The notes beneath the pieces are model-generated. The model saw only the letters and a list, made by a program, of their open reading frames with translations. It made no database searches and had not been told where the DNA came from. This document shows positions 7,932-19,443 of a stretch of DNA of 64,000 nt, in pieces. The stretch is taken from the NCBI GenBank assembly GCA_937907245.1, contig CALCUM010000003.1, positions 683,501 through 747,500 of the forward strand. Reading direction: 5' to 3'. How positions within the stretch are numbered: the stretch's first letter is position 1; the number at the start of each line of letters is the position of its first letter. Source of the DNA: an uncultured Rhodobiaceae bacterium. Its GTDB lineage: Bacteria; Pseudomonadota; Alphaproteobacteria; RS24. The position numbers and the translations under genes are program-made.

Positions 7932-9293
7932 TTAGCGAGCCAGACTATCGCGCGGCCAGACCACACGCACACAGGCGCCACCAGGCATTTGGCCATCGAC
8001 CATTTCTGTTACTTTTAAATTACGCGCATTAATTTTCCCGCCCGAACGCTGCAGGAGCGTGCGCGCAATAAAAAAGCCCAGTCCAAGGCCGAAATCGCCG
8101 GTCTCATCTCGACTGAACTTAGAGCGGCGCGACGAGGTATAGGGCTCGCCCAAATGGGTAAGAATATCGGCAGCAAAGCCCGGGCCATCATCGACAATTT
8201 CGATGACCACTTGCTGCGCGGAATAGGTGGCTTGCACCCAAACTGAGCTTTGGGCAAATTCGGCCGCATTCTCGATGAGGTTGCCAAGCCCATAAATCAG
8301 CTCGGGCTGGCGCGTCACCATGGGCTCACTGGTGGCCAAAAGACCATTGGCTTTGCTCGACACAAAAATTTGTTTGTCGTGTTCGCCAGCTTCCAAAACC
8401 GCTTCTTCCAGCAGCCCTCGCAAAGAAATGCGCGAAATTACCGGGTCATTGTCTTCGCTGCTCAGCGACGACAAAATATCGCGACACCGCAAAGCCTGTT
8501 CGCGCATGAGCGCCACATCATCGCTCAAGCCTTCGGGCAAATCATCGCGCGCGCCCAATTCGCTGAGCACCAAAACAATCGTGCCCAAAGGGGTGCCAAG
8601 CTGATGCGCTGCCGCTGCGGCCATGCCATCCAGCGCTGATAGGCGTTGCTCGCGCGCCAAAACCGAGCGCGTGGCCGTTAAGGCCGCCGACATGCGACGC
8701 CCCTCACGGCTAACCCGCCAGACGTAGGCCGGAATAAAAGCCAGTGCCAGCATTAAGGCGACCCAAACGCCGAAGCGAAACAAGTCGGGAATTAACGGCG
8801 GTGTGCCACGCCATGGCAACGGCAAGTGATAGAGCGCAAGAAAACTGACAATCAGCCCGGCAAAAACAATGAGAATTGCGGTGGTGCGCGCATTTAGCAA
8901 GCTGGCGGATATTGTGACCGGCGCCAAGAGCAATAAAGCAAATGGGTTCATCACGCCGCCGGTCAAGAATAGCAGCAACCCCAATTGCGCAATGTCATAG
9001 GCCAAATAGCTGGCGGTCTCTCGGCGGTTCAAGAAATGATTGGCGGGAAACTGAAGGATAAGGCTTAAGTTCAGCGCCACCGCCAGCCCGATAACCACAA
9101 GACATGCGGTCAAAGGCAGCGAAAAGCCGAAACCAAAATAAATAACCAACACGGCGACCAGCTGACCGATAATAGCCAACCAGCGCAGAACCAATTGCAC
9201 CCGCAAGCGCACAACCGCAACCGGTTCTCCATCCGCCTCTAGCTCCCCATAGGGTCGGCTATTGGTATTTTGCGTCATGCTGTTTTGCCCCAT
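7932..9293 (-). CDS. regB: RegB/PrrB/ActS-type redox sensor histidine kinase
   Basis: 453 residues with about six N-terminal membrane helices. The quinone-interacting loop is present as GGVMNPF at 112-118. The H-box is AAAAAHQLGTPLGTI with His230, followed by RCRDIL with Cys270, equivalent to the redox-active cysteine of Rhodobacter RegB. The ATPase domain shows NLIENA, DDGPGF and FGLGLGFF. It senses the respiratory redox state and phosphorylates RegA. The start at 9293 has a GGCGAGG site. The ankyrin gene ends 9 bp upstream, so ankyrin, regB and regA may be one transcript. Confidence 0.92.
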   Translation of the reverse strand: MGQNSMTQNTNSRPYGELEADGEPVAVVRLRVQLVLRWLAIIGQLVAVLVIYFGFGFSLPLTACLVVIGLAVALNLSLILQFPANHFLNRRETASYLAYDIAQLGLLLFLTGGVMNPFALLLLAPVTISASLLNARTTAILIVFAGLIVSFLALYHLPLPWRGTPPLIPDLFRFGVWVALMLALAFIPAYVWRVSREGRRMSAALTATRSVLAREQRLSALDGMAAAAAHQLGTPLGTIVLVLSELGARDDLPEGLSDDVALMREQALRCRDILSSLSSEDNDPVISRISLRGLLEEAVLEAGEHDKQIFVSSKANGLLATSEPMVTRQPELIYGLGNLIENAAEFAQSSVWVQATYSAQQVVIEIVDDGPGFAADILTHLGEPYTSSRRSKFSRDETGDFGLGLGFFIARTLLQRSGGKINARNLKVTEMVDGQMPGGACVRVVWPRDSLAR

Positions 9294-9301
9294 AGCCTCG
9301 C

Positions 9302-9898
9302 CTAACCGCCCGCGGCTTTGAGGAGGTCGAAAATTTTTGGATGGCGCATCTCGCGCGCCCAGTCAGAGGCTGTTCGCCCCGTGCTATCGGTTTCGCTCAC
9401 ATCGCCACCGGCGTCGAGCAGCAAGCGGACAATTTTTTCATGTCCCAATCGCGCGGCCGTAATGAGCGGCACTTCATAATTTGGGCCCGCCCGATTGGGG
9501 TCGGCCTTGGCTTTTAAAAGCGCGCCGATAATCTCAGAATGACCATAAACCACCGCATAGCCAATGGCCGTATGTCGGGTCTTGGCCCGCTTATCTGGCT
9601 TGGCGCCCCAGTCGAGCAATTGCTGAACCACGCCCAAATGTCCCCACTCGGCAGCGGCATGCAAAGCGCTTTGGCCGTTTCGGCCCAAACTATCAACCGA
9701 ATAACCCGCCGCATAAGCCGCTTTGAGCATGCCCAAATCGCCTGCGCGCGCCGCTTCGATGAGGCCATTATCGGTAACCACAGGGACTTGTTGTGCCGAA
9801 AGCGGGGAGACCCATAAGAGAGCCAAAATAAGCGGCACACACGAAACCCAAAGGCCAAGGCGATTATGTCGCTGATCGGTGGATTGCTTGCAAGTCAT
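9302..9898 (-). CDS. exported ankyrin-repeat protein
   Basis: 198 residues. An N-terminal signal-like segment (LGLWVSCVPLILALLWVSPLSAQQ) ends in a cleavable-looking SAQQ, so the protein is probably periplasmic. The rest is four to five ankyrin repeats, with typical cores GQSALHAAAEWGH, TAIGYAVVYGH and PLITAARLGH. Ankyrin repeats mediate protein binding; no enzymatic domain is present. It sits between SCO (divergent) and regB (same strand, 9 bp). That position suggests a link to the redox or copper-delivery locus, but this is inference. I prefer the ATG at 9898 over a TTG at 9904; neither has a clear ribosome binding site. Confidence 0.8.
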   Translation of the reverse strand: MTCKQSTDQRHNRLGLWVSCVPLILALLWVSPLSAQQVPVVTDNGLIEAARAGDLGMLKAAYAAGYSVDSLGRNGQSALHAAAEWGHLGVVQQLLDWGAKPDKRAKTRHTAIGYAVVYGHSEIIGALLKAKADPNRAGPNYEVPLITAARLGHEKIVRLLLDAGGDVSETDSTGRTASDWAREMRHPKIFDLLKAAGG

Positions 9899-9993
9899 GG
9901 CCAAGATATAACCGCTTGCAAGGATATTGGAAAGAGCTGCTCATCAGAATTAGCCAATTCCTCTTCGCCAACAGCTTTAAAGGGAGAGTGACC

Positions 9994-10620
9994 TTGAAGA
10001 AGAACCTTAAAATAAGTTTAAGTCTCGCCGCCGCAGGTCTAGTGACCTTGCTTGGCTTATTGCTGGTGGAGCTACAAACGCGCGAAGCCTCCGTGCGTGA
10101 CTTTCAAGAGGTTGCCATTGGCGGCGCGTTTACTCTGACCAATGAAAAGGGGGAGCTGCGCAGCGAAGCAGATTTCGCGGGGGCGCCAATGTTGATTTAT
10201 TTTGGCTTTACCTACTGCCCAGATGTATGCCCGATGTCGCTTGATGTTATGGGAGCCGCGCTTGAAACCCTAGAGGCGCAAAACCCCAAAGTCTTTAAGG
10301 CTCTCCAGCCCGTATTTATTTCGGTAGACCCCGCGCGTGACACGCCAGCGCAATTGGCTGAATATTTGAGTTATTTCCACCCAAAAATATCTGGCCTGAC
10401 GGGCACGCCTGAACAAATTGCGGCAGTGAAAAAAGCCTTTCGGGTCTATGCCGTTCGCCGCGACCTACCCGAGCCGAGCCCGCAAGATAAAGGCAGCTAT
10501 AATGTCGACCATTCCTCTTTCTTCTACCTGATGGATGGCAAGGGACGATATTTGGCTCATTACGACCACGCGCTAGAGCCAGAGGTATTGGCGCAAAAAA
10601 TCGCGGCTAAAATCCGCTAG
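9994..10620 (+). CDS. SCO1/SenC/PrrC family copper chaperone
   Basis: 208 residues: one N-terminal membrane anchor and a thioredoxin-like periplasmic domain. The copper ligands are present as YCPDVCP (Cys75, Cys79) and a His near residue 173 in NVDHSSFF. Members deliver copper to the CuA centre of cytochrome oxidase; in Rhodobacter the homologue PrrC/SenC is encoded beside regB/regA. I chose the TTG at 9994 because GGGAG lies 8 bases upstream and the length fits. An upstream TTG at 9916 would add 26 residues without a ribosome binding site. It converges on the penicillin-binding protein gene with a 1-bp gap. Confidence 0.88.
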   Translation: MKKNLKISLSLAAAGLVTLLGLLLVELQTREASVRDFQEVAIGGAFTLTNEKGELRSEADFAGAPMLIYFGFTYCPDVCPMSLDVMGAALETLEAQNPKVFKALQPVFISVDPARDTPAQLAEYLSYFHPKISGLTGTPEQIAAVKKAFRVYAVRRDLPEPSPQDKGSYNVDHSSFFYLMDGKGRYLAHYDHALEPEVLAQKIAAKIR

Positions 10621-10621
10621 A

Positions 10622-12493
10622 TTAACCGCCAAAGAAACGGCGCAATAACCCGCGCAAGCCACCCGCAGGGGCCTCTCCGCCGGGCAGCACAACTTCGGCG
10701 CTCAGGCTTTTTTGACCCACCATGAAATCCTGCCAAATTTGCGCGGGCAAGCCGCCGCCCGATACTTTGGCCATAGCGCTATTGTCATCATTGCCAACCC
10801 ACACGCCGACCACGAGCGCGCCTGTATAGCCGACAAACCAGGCATCGCGCCAATTCTGCGAGGTGCCTGTTTTCCCCGCGATATCCAAGTCTTTTATCCG
10901 GGCTCGTTTGCCCGTCCCCGTCTCAACCGCGCTGCGCAACATTTCGTTGAGCGTGCCAATATGATGCGGCGCCACCACGGGCAATGCCTTCGGGGCGTTG
11001 CGCTCATATAAAACATGGCCTGAGCTGGTAATCACATCGGTGATAATATGCGGCAAGGTCTGTTTGCCGCCATTGGCGAAATGGGCATAGGCCGTAGTGA
11101 GTTCCAATAAGGTGACCTCAAACGAGCCCAGCGCCAAAGACGGATGCGGGCGAAGCCTAGAACGAATGCCGAGACGACGCGCCATATCAATCACCTCTGG
11201 GCGTCCCGTCTCTTCACTGACTTGCACGGCCACCGTATTGATTGATTTGGCCAAAGCGACTTGAGCGGTAATTAGCCCGAGGTATTCTTCATTGTAGTTT
11301 TTAGGCTGCCATTCGCCCACAGATATCGGAGCATCCTCATATAAACGCGAAGGCAGTAATCCGTTTTCCAGAGCCGCCAAATAGACAATCGGTTTGAACG
11401 AAGAGCCGGGTTGGCGTTTGGCCATTGTGGCTCGGTTAAACGTGCTTTCCGCGTAGGACTTGCCGCCCACCATGGCGCGAATGGCCCCATCGGGCGACAT
11501 GACAACCATCGCCGCTTGGCCTGCGTTTCGGGCCTCCCCATAGCGGTTCAAAACCGCTTTGATGGAACGCTCCGCCGCCAGTTGCAACCGTGGGTCTAGG
11601 GTGGTGACAACATCTAAATCCGCTCGCGGCCGACCCACAAAATCAGGCAACTGATCGAGCGTCCAATCGACCGCATAATGCGCCGCATCGGAGGAGCGAT
11701 TGACAATACTCACGGGCGCGCCCGCTAAAGCCACGGCTTCTTGCTCCGTGATATGGCCAACATCGCGCATCGCGCCGAGCACAGTCAGAGTTCTCGCGCG
11801 AGCCGCTTCGGGGTTGCGGGTTGGCGCATATCTCGATGGCGCCTTCAATAGGCCTGCCAACATAGCCGCTTCGCCTATGGTTAAGCTTTGCACCGGTCGG
11901 TTGAAATAGGTTTCCGCCGCCGCCTGCACGCCATAGGCGCCGGCCCCGAAATAGACCCGATTGAGATAAAGCGCCATTAGGTCTTGCTTGCTAAATTGCG
12001 CCTCCAGCCAGAAAGCCAAGAGCAATTCTTGGATTTTGCGCTTATAGGTTCGCTCGGGCGTGAGGAAAACATTTTTGGCCAATTGCTGGGTCAGCGTCGA
12101 GCCGCCTTGCACGGTTCGTCCGGCCCAGAGGTTGGCCCAGAAAGCGCGCACGAAGCCGCGCGGGTCGAGCCCAAAATGGGAGAAAAAACGACGGTCTTCA
12201 ATCGCGGTAACGGCCTGCACCAAGGCAGGCGGAAAATCTTTATATTGCAAGGGCTGGCCACCGCGGCGTCCGCGCCGGGCGATTAATTCATCATTGGCCG
12301 CATAAATACTCAATTCAGCCTTAGGGCCAATTTTCCATAATTCATCCGTGTCGGGCAAATCTAAAGCATAGGCGAACACCAAAACGCCCACGCCAATCAC
12401 CGCCCAAATTGCGGTCACGCTACTCCAATAAAACAGGCGCATAAAGCGGCTCGGCTTGGACGCGCTTTTCTCAATGGGCGGGCTTTCGCTCAT
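10622..12493 (-). CDS. class A penicillin-binding protein (PBP1A type)
   Basis: 623 residues, a bifunctional peptidoglycan synthase. There is one N-terminal membrane helix (about 22-45). The GT51 glycosyltransferase domain follows, with catalytic Glu99 in AIEDRRFFSHFG and the GGSTLTQQLAKN motif. The transpeptidase domain has the active-site Ser in QPGSSFKP, then SIN, then KTGTSQ. It lacks the long OB insertion of E. coli PBP1a and is accordingly shorter, as in PBP1C-like or alphaproteobacterial PBP1A forms. It lies 18 bp after gyrB on the same strand, so it probably shares its transcript. Confidence 0.88.
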   Translation of the reverse strand: MSESPPIEKSASKPSRFMRLFYWSSVTAIWAVIGVGVLVFAYALDLPDTDELWKIGPKAELSIYAANDELIARRGRRGGQPLQYKDFPPALVQAVTAIEDRRFFSHFGLDPRGFVRAFWANLWAGRTVQGGSTLTQQLAKNVFLTPERTYKRKIQELLLAFWLEAQFSKQDLMALYLNRVYFGAGAYGVQAAAETYFNRPVQSLTIGEAAMLAGLLKAPSRYAPTRNPEAARARTLTVLGAMRDVGHITEQEAVALAGAPVSIVNRSSDAAHYAVDWTLDQLPDFVGRPRADLDVVTTLDPRLQLAAERSIKAVLNRYGEARNAGQAAMVVMSPDGAIRAMVGGKSYAESTFNRATMAKRQPGSSFKPIVYLAALENGLLPSRLYEDAPISVGEWQPKNYNEEYLGLITAQVALAKSINTVAVQVSEETGRPEVIDMARRLGIRSRLRPHPSLALGSFEVTLLELTTAYAHFANGGKQTLPHIITDVITSSGHVLYERNAPKALPVVAPHHIGTLNEMLRSAVETGTGKRARIKDLDIAGKTGTSQNWRDAWFVGYTGALVVGVWVGNDDNSAMAKVSGGGLPAQIWQDFMVGQKSLSAEVVLPGGEAPAGGLRGLLRRFFGG

Positions 12494-12511
12494 GGTCGCG
12501 GTTTCCTGCGC

Positions 12512-14995
<2,484 letters not shown>

Positions 14996-15001
14996 CTATG
15001 T

Positions 15002-16165
15002 TTATAGTGTAACTGCTTCGCCGCTTGGCGTCATTTGAATTGCGGTCACAGGGGCATTTTTAGCGAAGCCAGAAAACGCTTCCATTTCGGTTCCGGTAAT
15101 CCAACTTTGGCCGCCCAAATGGGTTAAAATTTCAGCCAAGGCGGCGCGGCGGTGGCTGTCCAAATGGGCTGCCACTTCGTCCAATAATAAAACCGGTACA
15201 TCGCCAATGCGCGCCGCCACGCTTTGCGCTTGGGCTAAAATCAGCCCCACCAAAAGCGCTTTTTGCTCGCCCGTCGAACATTCTTTGGCAGGCATATTTT
15301 TGGCCGCATAGACCACTTGTAAATCACTCCGGTGCGGGCCTTCCAAACTGCGCCCCGCACTAGCATCCAGCGCCCGCGCGGCACGCATTCTATCGCGAAA
15401 CCCATCTTCCACATCGACCGCCGAGCTTTGGCGCAAGGCAGCTTCCAGCGTGCCCTCCAGGGCTATTTCCGCGCGCGGGAAAGCTGCCTCTGGAATGCTA
15501 ACCAGCCCCACGGCCAAGGCATCAAGGGCCGCCAATCGTGAGGCCGCAATGGCCACGCCTTCTAGCGCCATTGTATCTTCCAAAGCATCCAACCAAGGGT
15601 TGGGGGAAAGGGAGGTTGTCGGGGTTTGCAACAATCGATTGCGCTCGCGCATGGCTTTTTCATAGGCGCTTAAATGACGCGCGAGAGCTCCATCTAGGGT
15701 CTGGGCAAAGCGGTCGAGAAATTTGCGTCGACCGCTAGCGCCATCGACAAATAAGCGATCCATAGAAGGGGTCAACCAAAGTTGGGGCAGGGCTTGCGCC
15801 AAATCATCGACGCGGCGCGTTTCCCCATCCACACGCACCCGACGCCCGCCCTCGCCTTCATAAGCAACACCGGCGCGTGTAAATCCCATCGGCCCTTCAA
15901 TATCAGCCAGAACCGTCCAGCCATCGCAGGATATGCCTTGCGGGTCTCGAAATCGTAAATCTTCTAAATTGGCGCTTCGCAATCCCCGCCCCGGCGCCAA
16001 CATAGAGATGGCCTCCAACACATTGGTTTTGCCCAAGCCATTGGCGCCCGTAATTACCACAGCGCCATTGGCACATGCTAAATCAAGCCCCTGATGAGAG
16101 CGAAATCCGGTTAGCCGTAGCCGACGAATATGCGGCGCGATTGGCGCCATTGAACGGGGGGTCAA
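15002..16165 (-). CDS. recF: DNA replication and repair protein RecF
   Basis: 387 residues, an SMC-like ATPase that loads RecA at gaps and stalled forks. Walker A is GANGLGKTNVLEAI near residue 40, the signature region is CSTGEQKALL, and Walker B is LLLDEVAAHLD. The frame begins at a TTG (16165) 9 bases after GGGGAG. An ATG at 16150 is possible but lacks a ribosome binding site. It lies between dnaN and gyrB in the classical origin-linked order. Confidence 0.92.
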   Translation of the reverse strand: MTPRSMAPIAPHIRRLRLTGFRSHQGLDLACANGAVVITGANGLGKTNVLEAISMLAPGRGLRSANLEDLRFRDPQGISCDGWTVLADIEGPMGFTRAGVAYEGEGGRRVRVDGETRRVDDLAQALPQLWLTPSMDRLFVDGASGRRKFLDRFAQTLDGALARHLSAYEKAMRERNRLLQTPTTSLSPNPWLDALEDTMALEGVAIAASRLAALDALAVGLVSIPEAAFPRAEIALEGTLEAALRQSSAVDVEDGFRDRMRAARALDASAGRSLEGPHRSDLQVVYAAKNMPAKECSTGEQKALLVGLILAQAQSVAARIGDVPVLLLDEVAAHLDSHRRAALAEILTHLGGQSWITGTEMEAFSGFAKNAPVTAIQMTPSGEAVTL

Positions 16166-16236
16166 GGAAGCTGGCTCCCCTGTCTTTTTTTTGTGATGTT
16201 TTTTGGCGTGGCGGGCCCCTCGTCCATAACGTGGAG

Positions 16237-17355
16237 CTACACGCGCATCGGCATCAGAACATAAAGCGCATCGGTATCTTTATCGTCCCGCACCAAAGTA
16301 GGCGAGCCGCTATCGGCCAACTCAAAAGTTGCCACTTCGCCATCTAACTGACCCGTAATGTCCATCAGGTAGCGAGCGTTAAAACCAATTTCCATCGCCT
16401 CGGACGCATAAGACACGCTCAACTCATCGCTGGCCGACCCACTGTCTGGATTAGACACCGAGAGCGACAGACTGTCCGGCGTCAATTCCAATTTCACCGC
16501 GCGCGATTTCTCGCTTGAGATGGCCGACACACGATCAACGCTTTGCGCGAAACTTTTGGCATCCACGGTTAGCATTTTGTCATTATCGGTTGGGATAACA
16601 CGCGTGTAATCGGGGAACTTGCCATCGATGAGCTTCGAGGTGAGCACGATATTAGAGAAAGCAAAATTAATTTTCGTGTCAGAAACTTGCATCGACACTT
16701 CGCCGTCTTCTTCTTCCAATAGCTTTTGCACTTCGCCAACGGTTTTGCGCGGAATAATAATCGCAGGCATAGCTTCAGCCCCCACAGGGCGCGCCATTTG
16801 AACGCGCGCCAAACGGTGTCCATCGGTCGCCACGGCACGCAATAAAGAGCTGCCGTCTTCTTCCAAAGCATGCAGATAAATGCCGTTCAAATAATACCGC
16901 GTTTCTTCTACCGAAATCGCAAAACGGGTCTTATCGATAAGACGGCGCAAATCGCTACCCAGCAAGGCAAAGGCCACGGGCATTTCATCTTGTGCCATGG
17001 CTGGAAAGTCTTCGCGTGGCAGAGCTTGTAACGCAAAGCTCGATTTGCCAGCGGTCAAATTCAACCGCGCGCCACTTTCATCCGTGGCCAGCTCAACCTG
17101 AGCGCCATCGGGCAATTTGCGAACAATATCATAAAGCATATGCGCCGGAGCGGTAATCGCACCGGGCTGCACCACTTCGGCTTCGACGCGCTCGCGCATT
17201 TCAATTTCTAAATCGGTTGCCGTCAGACCCAGAACACCATTGTCGGCTTCCAAAAGAACGTTCGACAAAATCGGGATGGTGTTGCGCCGCTCAACCACGC
17301 TTTGCACATGGTTCAACGCCTTTAATAAATCACTGCGTTCAATGATTGTTTTCAT
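16237..17355 (-). CDS. dnaN: DNA polymerase III beta sliding clamp
   Basis: 372 residues, with three beta-clamp domains. It starts MKTIIERSDLLKALNHVQSV, has FPDYTRVIP in the middle, and ends with YVLMPMRV, the conserved clamp C terminus. The clamp tethers polymerase to DNA and recruits MutS, Hda-like factors and ligase. The ATG at 17355 follows AGGAG at 8 bases. The 200-bp gap to dnaA holds a small hairpin and an 11-bp duplication, so dnaN may have its own promoter. Confidence 0.96.
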   Translation of the reverse strand: MKTIIERSDLLKALNHVQSVVERRNTIPILSNVLLEADNGVLGLTATDLEIEMRERVEAEVVQPGAITAPAHMLYDIVRKLPDGAQVELATDESGARLNLTAGKSSFALQALPREDFPAMAQDEMPVAFALLGSDLRRLIDKTRFAISVEETRYYLNGIYLHALEEDGSSLLRAVATDGHRLARVQMARPVGAEAMPAIIIPRKTVGEVQKLLEEEDGEVSMQVSDTKINFAFSNIVLTSKLIDGKFPDYTRVIPTDNDKMLTVDAKSFAQSVDRVSAISSEKSRAVKLELTPDSLSLSVSNPDSGSASDELSVSYASEAMEIGFNARYLMDITGQLDGEVATFELADSGSPTLVRDDKDTDALYVLMPMRV

Positions 17356-17428
17356 GACACACTCTCCTGGTCGTCCTATGTGGGCTAAGCGTTAGGCTTA
17401 TTTCCCCGGTCTCATTTTATTCGTAAAA

Positions 17429-17445
17429 GAACCGCTAAGCGGCTC
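17429..17445 (-). terminator. weak terminator or attenuator-like hairpin between dnaA and dnaN
   Basis: A 7-bp stem (GAGCCGC/GCGGTTC, one wobble pair) has a 3-base loop and is followed on the minus strand by TTTTAC. The U-run is short, so it may only attenuate dnaA-dnaN readthrough. Confidence 0.35.
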
Positions 17446-17521
17446 CGAATCTTTCGGGAAAACTATAACAGAGTTGGGGATTCATGGGAGTTTTTTTTGT
17501 GTCTCCCACCACAGCTTCACG

Positions 17522-17543
17522 ACACCTTGCCCACACCTTGCCG
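17522..17543. repeat. 11-bp tandem duplication after the dnaA stop
   Basis: ACACCTTGCCC at 17522-17532 is repeated, one base changed, at 17533-17543, about 13 bp downstream of the dnaA stop codon. It is followed by a G-run. Confidence 0.7.
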
Positions 17544-17555
17544 AGGGGGGGATGC

Positions 17556-19070
17556 CTAGTTTTCAAGCATCCGGCGCAGCAAGTCGACATCTTCGTCGAG
17601 GGCGGCGTCTTCTTCCCGCAATTGCTCGATTTTACGAACCGCGTGGATGACTGTGGTATGGTCTCGACCACCGAATTTGCGGCCAATCTCAGGCAAGGAA
17701 CGCGTGGTCAATTGCTTCGATAAATACATAGCAATCTGGCGCGGACGCGCAACCGAGCGGGCCCGGCGAGCCGATAACATATCGCCCATTTTTACATTGA
17801 AATATTCGGCCACACGGCGCTGGATTTCATCAATCGTCACGCGGCGCTCGGAAGCGCGCAATAGGTCGCGCAAAACATCTTGCGCCATCTCTAGGCTAAT
17901 CGGGCGACCGACAAAACTGGCATAAGCCACGACACGGTTCAGCGCGCCTTCCAGCTCCCGCACATTGGAAACAATGCGCTGGGCCAAAAACTCTAGCACC
18001 GGCTGCGGCGTAGGAATAGCATCGGCGCGCGTCGACAGGGCTTCGGCTTTCGACTGCAAGATGCCGAGGCGGAGCTCATAGTCGGTTGGATGAATATCAG
18101 CGACCAGACCCCAGCCGAGGCGCGAGCGAATACGCTCCTCAATGCCTTCCAAATCGGTTGGCGAGCGATCGGCAGAAATAATCACCTGTCGATTGTGGTC
18201 AATCAGCGCGTTGAATGTGTGGAAAAACTCTTCTTGTGTCGAATCCTTGCCAGCGATGAATTGAATATCATCAATCATCAGCACATCGACTTCGCGGAAT
18301 TGCTGTTTGAAAGCCATCGTATCTTTAAACCGCAGCGCGCGAATGAACTGATACATGAATTTTTCAGCCGATAAATAAAGCACCGTGCGCGACGGGTCTT
18401 GGCGGCGAATTTCCCACGCAATCGCGTGCATCAAATGAGTTTTGCCCAAACCAACGCCGCCATATAGAAACAGCGGATTGAAGGCTACGCCCTTGCCTTC
18501 TGCAAGACGGCGAGCTGCGGCATGGGCCAGCTCGTTGGATTTGCCTACGATGAAATTATCAAATGTGAAGCGTGTGTCCAAAGGCGCGCCCAGTTCATCG
18601 CGCGAGCCCTGCTCGAAAGTCGCTTGGGGAACCCGGGCCGGCGCGGGTGGGCTTGGGGGTGCCATTGGGCTCTTGCGAGCCGCCACAGCTTTTTGCTCGC
18701 GCACCTCTGGCTTTTTTTCGCTTGGCGTCCATTCGGGATGCAATTCAATATCGATACGACGAACGCTGCTATCTTCGGCCTGCCAATGATCGCGAATGCG
18801 GGTTAGGTAATGCGCCTCAATCCAGCTACGCACAAAGCGTGTGGGCACTTGCAAAGTCACGCGGCCTTTTTGCGCGCCGCTAACTTCCAGCAATTTAAAC
18901 CAACTATTAAACGTGGCTTCGCCCAATTCAGCGCGCAGGCGCGAACGAACACGATGCCATTGTGAATTCAAAATATCCGCCTTCGAGGGCGCGGGTTTTG
19001 CGGTTAACGTGTCGCTCGCAGATGAGGCGCTATCATTCGTATCTTCAGTCTTGCCTGTGTGCTCGCTCAT
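17556..19070 (-). CDS. dnaA: chromosomal replication initiator DnaA
   Basis: 504 residues. Domain I (WHRVRSRLRAELGEATFNSWF, as separate short matches) is followed by a variable proline-rich linker. The AAA+ domain has Walker A GGVGLGKTHLMHAI and Walker B VLMIDDIQFI. The C-terminal helix-turn-helix that reads DnaA boxes is GGRDHTTVIHAVRKIE. It opens the replication origin and acts as a transcription factor. The ATG at 19070 follows AGGG at 8 bases. The gene lies between rpsT (upstream) and dnaN; the upstream gap has GANTC sites but no DnaA box that I can see. Confidence 0.97.
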   Translation of the reverse strand: MSEHTGKTEDTNDSASSASDTLTAKPAPSKADILNSQWHRVRSRLRAELGEATFNSWFKLLEVSGAQKGRVTLQVPTRFVRSWIEAHYLTRIRDHWQAEDSSVRRIDIELHPEWTPSEKKPEVREQKAVAARKSPMAPPSPPAPARVPQATFEQGSRDELGAPLDTRFTFDNFIVGKSNELAHAAARRLAEGKGVAFNPLFLYGGVGLGKTHLMHAIAWEIRRQDPSRTVLYLSAEKFMYQFIRALRFKDTMAFKQQFREVDVLMIDDIQFIAGKDSTQEEFFHTFNALIDHNRQVIISADRSPTDLEGIEERIRSRLGWGLVADIHPTDYELRLGILQSKAEALSTRADAIPTPQPVLEFLAQRIVSNVRELEGALNRVVAYASFVGRPISLEMAQDVLRDLLRASERRVTIDEIQRRVAEYFNVKMGDMLSARRARSVARPRQIAMYLSKQLTTRSLPEIGRKFGGRDHTTVIHAVRKIEQLREEDAALDEDVDLLRRMLEN

Positions 19071-19134
19071 CGCAGTATCCCTAAATTTGTCCGCTCCTTG
19101 TGGAGACGGACTATTGTTTCGCGCCTAGCCTGTT

Positions 19135-19152
19135 GATTCCGTTTACCGATTC
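19135..19152. promoter_or_regulatory. paired GANTC (CcrM-type) methylation sites upstream of dnaA
   Basis: GATTC occurs at 19135-19139 and 19148-19152, 13 bp apart and 65-80 bp upstream of the dnaA start. A third GANTC lies at 19297-19301. The 19071-19396 gap also has an AT-rich stretch (about 19264-19296) and a 17-base palindrome at 19320-19336 (GCTGTTTT-A-AAAACAGC). Methylation control of dnaA at such sites is known in Caulobacter. Function here is inference. Confidence 0.35.
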
Positions 19153-19396
19153 CAGATAGAAATTTAAAATCCGCAAAACGCCTTAAAAACCGCGGGTTTC
19201 AACGCTTCAAGACGATACGAAGAAGAGACGAAGTTAGCAACGGGAAGGAAACAAGAACAGAGGATTTTTTTTGAATTTTTAGAAAATAAATTTATTGACT
19301 CGTCTTTTCGTGGCCTCCCGCTGTTTTAAAAACAGCCACGCCCGCAAGAAAAAGAGGCAAGCCCAAAAGTTGTGGGCGCAAGAGATGTGGGCACAA

Positions 19397-19423
19397 AAAA
19401 GCCCGCGACAAGCGCGGGCTTTT
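19397..19423 (-). terminator. rpsT rho-independent terminator
   Basis: An 11-bp stem (AAAAGCCCGCG/CGCGGGCTTTT) with a 5-base loop is followed on the minus strand by a T-run. It lies 50 bp past the rpsT stop, upstream of dnaA, so dnaA must have its own promoter. Confidence 0.88.
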
Positions 19424-19443
19424 ATAACTGTTTTGAAAGCTGC

